Assembly: GCF_905147045.1 (NCBI RefSeq)
Contig: NC_065911.1
Span: 806,001 to 870,000 of the forward strand
Origin: Nymphalis io
Lineage: Eukaryota > Arthropoda > Insecta > Lepidoptera > Nymphalidae
Reading direction: 5' to 3'
DNA: 64,000 nucleotides
Shown: positions 56,383-64,000 of the stretch, in pieces
Layout: every line of letters begins with the position of its first letter
How positions within the stretch are numbered: position 1 is the first letter of the stretch
The notes under the pieces: model-generated
Database searches by the model: none
What the model saw: only the letters and a program-made list of their open reading frames with translations
What the model was told of the DNA's origin: nothing
Position numbers and translations under genes: made by a program

Positions 56383-56411
56383 TACCCAACGTAACACTGT
56401 TACGTTGGGTA
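56383..56411. repeat. Perfect foldback, 13-bp arms, 3-bp loop
   Basis: 'tacccaacgtaac' at 56383-56395, loop 'act', and the exact reverse complement at 56399-56411. It touches the truncated end of the SINE fragment that follows. Confidence 0.93.
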
Positions 56412-56550
56412 CGGCTGGGTTAAGGCTACCTCCGTTTGAGGAGAAAGTTTGGAGCTTATTCCACCACGCTGTTCCAATGCGAGTTAGTGGATACACACGT
56501 GGCACGATTACATCCGCTACGTGCAAGTTTTCTCTCAAAATATCGTCAAA
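56408..56550 (-). mobile_element. SINE family A, truncated at both ends
   Basis: 'ctgggttaaggctacctccg', 'gagcttattccaccacgctg' and 'cgtgcaagttttctctc'. The tRNA head is missing, and the body end is cut at the foldback. Confidence 0.7.
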
Positions 56551-56559
56551 TTTTAAGCA

Positions 56560-57540
56560 TTATTAATTTTTTAATTAATAATAATCAACTATTTTTAATA
56601 AGTATTACTAGAAAATTGTATAAGAAAGTATGTGTTAATAAAAAGAGCTAATTTCTGGCTTATTTTAAAGTATTACATTTATACTCTTACTTATACAAAA
56701 GTGGGAGCCAACCGTTTGTCCTTCGCGTTACACGAGGCAGTTACTTGTGCTATAAAATTTTAACGTTAGGTCTAAGCTAACACTATTAGTTTCTACTTTA
56801 TAAGGTATATACTGGGCCTTACGTTGAAGATAATATTTTTTCATAATATATATATAGCCGTGTAATTGTAAGCGCCGTTAGCTTATAATAAATCGAGCCA
56901 AATTATTAGCTGTTACAAGTGCATATTATAAAACAAAGTTCCCCGCCACGTCCGTCTGTCCGAACGCGATAAACTCAAAGACTTTACGGATTCTCATACG
57001 AATGGACGAATTGATTCATCAGGAAGATTCAGGAAGATACAATTCCATTCATTAAGATTTAGTGTGAAAATATGACGATGGTTGTTGAAGATGTCGGAAA
57101 AACTAATGCCGACTCAGAGTTTTACTGGCATTCGTCGCGTAAAACAATAGAGTTATATATATATATTACAATATATTTTTTTTATGGAAACCTTTAATCT
57201 AACGGAAGCCGGGACGGGTAGATTTGTGTTAACTTGTTAACACAGTAAAGTCTGTGTTTTGTTGAGAATGTGTGAAAAACACTCCGTTCACGATTTTTTA
57301 CTTTTCAACAATTTGTCTAGGTTTACTACAATCAAATGGTGGTGACGATTTTACTGTGATGTAATATACAGACGTTTGAACGATGATATCCCAACGAGTG
57401 AACGTGAATCTTAATCGAAGATAGTGACTCCAGAATGTCTTGTCAGGTTTTCTCAGAGTAATATAAATTTAATATCATTTTAATTTTATCATGTAAAATG
57501 ATTTTATGCTCAAGATAACCCTCAACCCTCAACCTTATAA
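56560..57540. other. Non-coding spacer
   Basis: Nothing supported; a short TA run lies at 57155-57168, and 'aggaagattc' is doubled at 57020-57040. Confidence 0.4.
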
Positions 57541-57724
57541 TTTTTTTTTATTATTATTTATAAAATAGGGAGGCGGAGTGTGTAAACTGACTGGGTATGG
57601 TAGTAGTTATGACCCTTGAGCCTGAAATAACACTGGCTTACTTTTTAAACCGAAATGTAATACTAAGTATAAGTGCCATTTATTGGTGGAATAGTTGAGG
57701 CTTGAGAAAAGTCCTACCTACAAG
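57541..57724 (-). mobile_element. Repeat family B, internally deleted
   Basis: 'aaataggaaggcgga'-like start ('aaatagggaggcgga') jumps to 'tgacccttgagcctgaaata' and ends 'gtcctacctacaag'. Confidence 0.6.
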
Positions 57725-57888
57725 TAACAAAACTAACGAGACAGTTAGAGTATTAAAATGTGGGCTGTATAAATAGTACATTGATATAACATGGCCAATA
57801 TTCACCTACGTAGTCAAAGAAGATAAAAATATATAAACCATACGAGTTTTATGTGTTTCCTTTATAACCTACTACACACATTTGTATG

Positions 57889-58141
57889 GTGGTAGGGCTT
57901 TGCCGGCCCGTCGGGGTGGGACCATTCCCTCATCAGATATTCTGCCGCTTTTATTGTTGCGTCCTAGTTTGGAAGGTGGGTGACCATAAGGGACATAACA
58001 TCTCAGTTACCGAGGTTGGTTGTGCATTGGCAATGTAAGGAATAGTTATTATTTCTTACAATACCAATGTCTATGGGCGGTGGTGACCACTTACCATCAG
58101 GTGTCCCATTTGCTCGTCCGCCAGCTTATACCATAAAAAAT
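57889..58141 (+). mobile_element. Repeat family B, near full-length
   Basis: 'tggtggtagggctttgccgg' to 'ccagcttataccat' and an A tail; a deletion removes the 'aacagcaatacttagt' segment. Confidence 0.78.
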
Positions 58142-58164
58142 TACACATTTTTGTATTTTGAATT

Positions 58165-58425
58165 GATACGTTCCAATTTGAAGTTTGAGTGAGCAATTGT
58201 CATGTCAAGCTTCAAATCACTGATATCGTATCCCACGCAGTTATAACTATATCGCGTATCATAAGGCGAACGACGCCGGAGTGGGGCGTGACGTCAAAAA
58301 CGAGTCGAGTCGGTCTTAAAGGCGAGCCAATACATGTTTCACATCAAAAGGGTGTAATTACATGCACAAGTGATATAGCGTCAGAGATCCTACTATCGAA
58401 GCATTAACGATGTGAGAAATGCTAT
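58165..58425 (+). mobile_element. Repeat family B remnant with foreign middle
   Basis: 'gatacgttccaatttgaagt' and 'gtgtaattacatgcacaagt' are B sequence. The 130 bp between them (58203-58345, 'gacgccggagtggggcgtga') are GC-richer and are not B. Confidence 0.45.
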
Positions 58426-58586
58426 ATCTTTATTCCAGTTCTGTCTCGACTCAATTGTAACGCATCATTAACCATTTCAATAAGAAAAGAACATACATAA
58501 TAATGATGTTTAATAAACATTTTATCAAGCTTTAAAGATGAATAGTTTTAAAATTTTGTTAGAGCATGTGTTACGTTGTAAGAAGG

Positions 58587-58690
58587 AAAGAAGTCTATTG
58601 CAAGTAATCAATCTTTATCAGGAATTCATCTCGTGACGTCACGGGCTTAAATGTCCATTAAAGATAGATTACTTGCTTAAAATCTTCTTT
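58587..58690. repeat. Imperfect hairpin of about 100 nt around a TGACGTCA palindrome
   Basis: Arms 58587-58617 and 58659-58690 pair over about 30 bp with a few mismatches ('gcaagtaatcaatcttta' against 'taaagatagattacttgc'). The loop carries 'cgtgacgtcacg' at 58632-58643, a 12-bp perfect palindrome containing the CREB-type core TGACGTCA. It could be a small foldback transposon, a hairpin RNA or a chance structure. Confidence 0.55.
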
Positions 58691-58782
58691 AATATATATC
58701 TATTTTATATATTATATATTAATAGAGAAATGGCTGGTAGCAAAATAGGCTGGTAAATAAGAGTTTTTTTCTCATGATATTT

Positions 58783-59034
58783 TTGCAAGCCCGTTTGGGT
58801 TACCACCCATTCATCAAATATTCTACCGCCAAGCAATAGCTACTATTGTTATGTTCCACTTCAGTTGGAAGGGTGAGTGAGCCAGTGTAACTACAGCCAC
58901 AAGAGACATCTTTGTTTCTAAGGTTGGTGGCGCATTGGTTATGTAAAGAATGATTATTTTTTACGATGCTTGTATCTATGGACAAAATACCATTAGTTGA
59001 CTTAATTGCCCGTCTGCCAACCTATATTATAAAT
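58783..59034 (+). mobile_element. Repeat family B, diverged
   Basis: 'gcaagcccgtttgggttacc' to 'cgtctgccaacctatattat'. The A tail is worn. Confidence 0.74.
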
Positions 59035-59267
59035 AAGTTAGTAATAATAAGCCAATTTGAGTTCAGTGGCGAGCCCCAGGAGCAGCGGATGAACGCGATT
59101 TGATGATGATATTTCAAAAAACATTAGTTTAGTGTAGTTTAGTTTAATATTTGTGATTAAAAAATTGTGTCTTTCGCTAACCAACGACTTCAATCAGTTG
59201 TATTACAAAATTACTGTTTATGTTCAAAGTAAGTGACTTAGGTTGTAAAAATGTAATAACGTGTATA

Positions 59268-59475
59268 TATTCACTGCTAGGTGAAAGTCTCGTCTCCTTT
59301 TGAGGTTAAGACTTAGAGTTTATTAAACCACGGTTTACTAATGCGGGTCAGTAGATATAAATTTAACAAAAAATCATCCACTAAAAGCAGATCCTCATGC
59401 TATTGTCCGGGTTTGAACGAGTAATCTTCTGTTGAAATTTACATGATTTAACCACTGGGCCATCTCGGCTCTTGG
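59268..59475 (-). mobile_element. SINE family A, diverged
   Basis: 'tcactgctaggtgaaagtct' to 'aaccactgggccatctcggc'. The head is better kept than the body. Confidence 0.66.
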
Positions 59476-59538
59476 TTGGCTGTGAAATATCTATGAACAG
59501 AAAATAAACATTATTCATAAGTAAGAAAATTTGTGTAT

Positions 59539-59729
59539 CTAATTCATCTCGTGCTTGACGGTGAAGGAAAACATCGTGAGGAAACCTGTATGCGTCTAAT
59601 TTATTATGGATTCCACCGCTTTCATTGGATTGGAGCAGCGTGGTTGAATAAGCTCCCAACCTTCTTCTCAAAAAAGAATTGGAGGCCTTAGTCCAGCAGT
59701 GGGACATGCACATGCTGTTACTTTACTTT
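59539..59729 (+). mobile_element. SINE family A, 5'-truncated
   Basis: It starts in the body at 'ctaattcatctcgtgcttga' and ends 'catgctgttactttact'. It lies head to head with the copy just upstream. Confidence 0.76.
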
Positions 59730-60084
59730 TTTATTACTTACGTAAATATACATATGAAAAACAAACTAGTATCAAGATAACATTCTAAGCTAATTTGAGC
59801 TAAAGCACTTCATCGTCCAAGATAAATACTCTAACGAGAGTCGACTTCAAGTAATCTTATAGAGTACTTTAATCGCTGGCTAAACTCGTAAGTCGTAACT
59901 TAACGGATTGACCAATGGTGCGAGAGCACGAGATTCTAGACCAAGATATCTTAAGATAGATCAATCGCAACGCTCTTTGGCTTAGAGCTTCTTTTAAGAA
60001 TTCTAAAACGTAGCTTTGTGTAACTTTTTGTAACAGCTGATTTATATTATTCAAGTAGGATCGTCATGTTACGAAAGTAAAAAA

Positions 60085-60150
60085 TAGCAGCCTACTGCTG
60101 AGCCAACTAAGGTCTCCTCTCAGAGGTTTTGGAGCTCACCACACTCCAGC
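60085..60150 (-). mobile_element. SINE family A, body-end fragment
   Basis: 'agcctactgctgagccaact' and 'ggtctcctctcagaggtttt' only. Confidence 0.5.
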
Positions 60151-60334
60151 GAACTAATTCATTTGAAGTAATGCAAAAAAATATAGAACGAGTAATGAAA
60201 ATAGTATTGACTAAGCTGATATTCACCCGTATTCCGTCGATTTGTCTCCACGTCTCGCGGTGATTGATGATATCATATAAATTTCGTACGACAACATAAA
60301 TAATCAATTTTTTATAACATGATATTAAAAATAA

Positions 60335-60478
60335 AAGCCCGCTGAGTTTCTTTCGCTGGTTCTTCTCAGGCCAGCGTATTTCTTTTCGGAACCGGTGGTA
60401 GTTTCTTATTTGATAATCAATAATTAAATGTATTGATTCTATGTTGAATAAAGTATTTTGATTTGATTTGATTAAGAA
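60335..60478 (+). mobile_element. LINE 3' end, family E
   Basis: 'cccgctgagtttctttcgct', 'ttcggaaccggtggtagttt' and 'gttgaataaagtattttga' plus 'tttga' repeats. The last 55 bp belong to the left arm of the inverted duplication. Confidence 0.62.
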
Positions 60479-60660
60479 TGCTAGACAGAGTTAATCAATT
60501 TAAAAAATGCATAGATTTAATTTCTAGGTTCAATAATATGATTTCATGAATCAAGAACAGTTCGTTATTTTATTTTGGGCTTTAAATATTTGTGAATTTG
60601 TACTCGGGAAGTTCCTTAAATTAATTATAATTATATTCATTTTATAAAATTTAGTTCGTG
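60424..60660 (+). repeat. Inverted duplication, left arm
   Basis: From 'ttaaatgtattgattctatg' to 'tttagttcgtg'. The reverse complement of 61741-61972 matches along the full length with a few substitutions and small indels. The arm joins a LINE 3' end to its unique flank. Confidence 0.9.
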
Positions 60661-61740
60661 CGAAATTTTGATTTTATGGAAAATTTTGGACCCTTGAAAT
60701 GGAGGAATCATCAAATGTTTATAATCCATTAGCTTTATGTATTTTGTTTAAAGGAAACTATGAAACATAAATATGCTCAGATACATTTTTGGTATTAAAA
60801 ATCTTATCACACTGGTAATGCACTACTATTTTTATGTTTCATTTATAAAAAGTTTGAACATTACCATACTGAAAAAGACAAAATAATGACAATTGGCTTT
60901 GTTTCTAAAATGATATTTGAACTAACAAATCAACTAATTAATATTTCATCAATTCATTTGTTTCTGGCACAGTGACTCGTAAAAGCAAATAAGCTACACA
61001 TCCAACCTTTGATATACGTGCAGATGACTGATGTTTGGATATGTGTGAGTATTGCCAAATATATTGCTCTGACGAGCTTTACTACGCGTAAAATTTTCCC
61101 CAATTTGTGAAGAAATGAGATAGTTTTGAATAAATCACAGCTTCTCGAATAAGGATTTAAATGTCGTCAAGTTTTTCTTTCTTTGTCGATATTTCAAATG
61201 CTTTCGTATTTTATAATTCACTAGATTCCGTGTGTTTTTGTCCGTGTTTGGGAGGGCGTGTGGGGGGCGTAGTTGTTAGACAGTCTATTTCCTTTTATGT
61301 ACTGACAAAGTTTATGCAATTTCATGATGATCAATTGAGTAGTTAAGACATGTAAGCGTAACAAGTAAACAAACTCACTCCCACATTTGTAATATTAGGT
61401 AGGATTTCATAACTACGATAAGCTAAATATTATTTTGAAAAAAAAAGTATCTACTGAATAGCTGGTTCTTTTCGGTAGATTCCATTCCAAGCCGTTACTA
61501 GCTTGACAGTCAATTTAATCTTATAAATTGATGATTCAATAGTGCTTTTATGAGTCTATTTGAATAAACACAATTTTGAACAAAAGTCTCGATTAATCTA
61601 ATTACATATTACGTACATAGGGAACTAACTCCAATCGAGCGGCATTGTGGAATATACTCCAATTGTATTTAACAGAAAACGACGACTTAAGAACTACTAT
61701 ATATAAGGTAAAAATTAAAAAAATAATTAAATTTTAAATT
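60661..61740. other. Spacer between the inverted arms
   Basis: 1080 bp. It holds a terminus-like repeat at 61305-61400 ('caatttcatgatgatcaatt', 'aaacaaactcact') and a family E LINE end at 61455-61570 ('gctggttcttttcggtagat', 'gagtctatttgaataaa'). No transposase or other frame was found. Confidence 0.6.
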
Positions 61741-61972
61741 CACGAACTAAATTTTATAAAACGATAATAATTATAATGAATTTAAGGAACTTCCTGAGTA
61801 CAAATTCACAAATATTTAAAGCCCGAAATGATATAACGAACTGTTCTTGATTCATGAAATCATATTAGTGAACCTAGAAATTAAATCTATGCATTTTTTA
61901 AACTGATTAACTCTGTCTAGCATTCTTAATCAAATCAAAATACTTTATTCAACATAGAATCAATACATTTAA
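61741..61972 (-). repeat. Inverted duplication, right arm
   Basis: Mirror copy of 60424-60660. Beyond its outer end the sequence (61973 onward) no longer matches the left flank. Confidence 0.9.
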
Positions 61973-61995
61973 ACGAACAATCAAAACATTTAGGT

Positions 61996-62122
61996 GTTAA
62001 ATAAAACCGTGCAACAGCTAAATTGTAAGTAAAATATAGAAGGCAAATCATATTAAATACAAAAATATAAAACTAAAAGCTAAGACTTTGTTAATCTCTT
62101 AAACAGCGTGTAAACGAATTTT
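61996..62122. repeat. Direct repeat, copy 1
   Basis: 127 bp starting 'gttaaataaaaccgtgcaac' and ending 'cgtgtaaacgaatttt'. It differs from 63306-63432 at about four positions. The class is unknown; it could be the 3' end of the minus-strand LINE piece next to it. Confidence 0.88.
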
Positions 62123-62813
62123 GAATAATTTTGAAGTATTTGACAACAATTTCTACAGTATGGTGAATAATATATTTTATTTTATTTATTATTATTATAA
62201 AAAGTGGTACCACAATTACAGGTTTTACTATTTTGACAGCGGTGTTCGATTTTCAATATCGGATGGAAAGTACATACTATAGAATGATCTAAATGGAAAA
62301 GAAAAGAACGATGAAACGAAATACAAATAGAACTAATCGAATAGGAAAGATCACAATAGTGACTAACATTTTAACAGTGTCTAAGGTGCGTTCGTAATCC
62401 GTCGATTCATCACCGTGTTCAACAGTGATGGATGGGCCTATCAATCGCTTATTACCAGCCGAGATCTCGGATATGCCTGATTTATGTTCAATTATCTTAT
62501 CTACTGGACTGTGACAAGCACTTAGTTTATTGTGATTTTATTGCAATTCACGATTCTTATATAAACTATAAGTTAAGAAATTATCTAGACCTTCATTTCA
62601 TATTATATTATTATATATTATATTATACGGTAATATGGTATTAAGTATTATATGTTTATATTTTTGCTCTACAATAATCATTTTTATTTTGCACATCTAA
62701 GCACCTTCCACGAACATTCTTTTCTTCGTTGTAGCTCTTCCTAACTTTGGCTGATTGAGAAACCGTTTAGAATTAAGACGCTTTTTGTACAATATATATA
62801 CATATTTAAAAAA
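62123..62813. other. Non-coding AT-rich stretch
   Basis: No supported feature. A 70-codon frame at 62432-62644 has no motif. Confidence 0.38.
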
Positions 62814-63112
62814 AGCCGAGATGGCCTAGTGGTTAGAACGCGTGAATCTTAACTGATGATCGTGGGTTCAAACCCGGGCAAGCACCACTGAATTTTCATG
62901 TGCTTAATTTGTGTTTATAATTCATCTCATGCTTGACGGTGAAGGAAAACATCGTGAGGAAACCCGCATGTGTCTAATTTCAGTGAAATTCTGCCACATG
63001 TGCATTCTACCAAACCGCATTGGAGCAGCGTGGTGGAATAAGCTCCAAACCTTCTGCTCAAAAAGGGAGAGGAGGCTTTAGCCCAGCAATGGGACACTAA
63101 CAGGCTGTTACT
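62814..63112 (+). mobile_element. SINE family A, full-length, well preserved
   Basis: 'gccgagatggcctagtggtt' to 'caggctgttactgt', with intact A and B boxes. The flanks are TA-rich on both sides, so a duplication such as 'tatatata' cannot be told from background. Confidence 0.87.
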
Positions 63113-63305
63113 GTTATATATATATAACAAGTAAACAAAATAAAGTTATATATAATTATTTATTTGTGTTTTGCAATAAATCAATAATGATTACTTTTTT
63201 TAATAAATATAATAAAAAGTCATTCTATGTTTAATTTTCTACTAGGGTTTTAACATTCGGATAAATTCACTTGTAAGATTTAACCCACGTATTCTAACAG
63301 GTAAA

Positions 63306-63432
63306 GTTAAATAAAACCGAGCAACAGCTAAATTGTAAATGAAATATAGAAGGCAAATCATATTAAATACAAAAATATAAATCTAAAAGCTAAGACTTTG
63401 TTAATCTCTTAAACAGCGTGTAAACGAATTTT
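63306..63432. repeat. Direct repeat, copy 2
   Basis: Second copy of 61996-62122. It is followed at 63442 by a transposon-terminus-like 'gactagctgctccgcgcggt'. Confidence 0.88.
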
Positions 63433-63442
63433 AATTGACTAG

Positions 63443-63475
63443 CTGCTCCGCGCGGTTTCACCCCAATTAAGTGTT
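63443..63475 (-). repeat. Helitron-terminus-like sequence
   Basis: 'actagctgctccgcgcggtt' is, in reverse complement, a CG-rich end closing in CTAGT, like the Helitron end at 28876-28899. The rest of the element is not seen. Confidence 0.4.
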
Positions 63476-63509
63476 CCTGTTCCGTTTCCATAATCCATGA
63501 CGTTCTTTT

Positions 63510-63708
63510 CATAAAATAGGTTTTATTAAATAAGTAGGCGGACGGGAAAATGGGCCACCTAATGATAGGTGTTCACTACCGCCCATAGATATTGGCGCTG
63601 TATGAAACAATTATTTATATGTTATGTCCCTATAGTATAGTAGAATATATATTATGATGAGTGGGTGGTACCCACCAAGACGGGCTAACACAAATCCTTA
63701 CCATCAAG
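63510..63708 (-). mobile_element. Repeat family B, internally deleted
   Basis: 'taggcggacgggaaaatggg' to 'aatccttaccatcaag', lacking the 'accaaccttgggaact' middle. Confidence 0.7.
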
Positions 63709-63709
63709 T

Positions 63710-64000
63710 ACAATAACAGTGTGTTATTTTAAATAACCTTCCTCAAGAATTAGGTTGTCATGTGCAAAAAGATTTTCAAATCCAACTGTTAGTTCCAGAT
63801 ATCAGCGCATACGAAAAAAAACACAATCTCATTTGCTATGATTATTTATTTATTTGTTAACACCAACAAGTAGTACAGTAAATATACACAATAAGCCAAA
63901 AATCAACATAATTATTTAGGTAATTGCCTACTTTTTACAGGTGTTCTAGAATTACTTGAAATATAAGTCAACATTGTAAAAATATCTAATAATTATAATA
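63710..64000. other. AT-rich window end
   Basis: No feature with support. Confidence 0.4.

Overview
This is AT-rich nuclear DNA from a butterfly or moth, most likely a nymphalid-type lepidopteran. That assignment rests on the repeats: dozens of copies of a tRNA-derived SINE that resembles the Metulj SINEs of Heliconius, a second A-tailed repeat of about 290 bp, RTE-type LINE sequence, and Helitron termini of the lepidopteran type. It is an inference from recognition; no search was run. I see no rRNA, no canonical tRNA gene, no CRISPR array, no operon and no prokaryotic or viral gene.

Layout. 1-23.7 kb is repeat-strewn non-coding DNA. Its main element is a nearly full-frame RTE LINE copy (4270-6230) with a perfect 14-bp target-site duplication and three in-frame stops. 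24.05-33.15 kb holds the best candidate for a host gene. Two phase-compatible exons on the + strand (24055-24155 and 32718-32920) would be joined by an 8.6-kb intron, followed by a stop codon and two poly(A) signals. Inside that intron lie a 1.33-kb Helitron (27565-28898) inserted cleanly between A and T of a tRNA-derived SINE, and an internally deleted LINE with RT and zinc-finger remnants (29814-31235). 33.15-60 kb is mostly SINE and B-repeat copies, several nested inside one another, plus three weak candidate coding segments on either strand. 60.3-63.4 kb carries a 235-bp inverted duplication (arms 60424-60660 and 61741-61972) and a 127-bp direct repeat (61996-62122 and 63306-63432).

Repeat families used below. 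A: tRNA-derived SINE, about 305 bp; + means tRNA head first. B: A-tailed repeat of about 290 bp; + means A tail at the 3' end. C: tRNA-related repeat with an 'acaagtgtgtgc' core. D: second tRNA-derived SINE, about 255 bp. E: LINE 3' ends ending 'gaataaag(t)att-ttga'. H: short repeat with a 'ccccgtt-aatcgca' core.

How it works together. The DNA reads as intronic and intergenic sequence shaped by retrotransposition. Nested insertions give relative ages, and target-site duplications mark the youngest insertions. A recurrent class of short perfect inverted duplications (12010, 28352, 29773, 41081, 56383) looks like a local template-switch mutational signature. I found no convincing new multi-gene system. 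The most useful unreported items are the hidden two-exon gene end, the foldback series, the Helitron-in-SINE nest and the inverted duplication near 61 kb.
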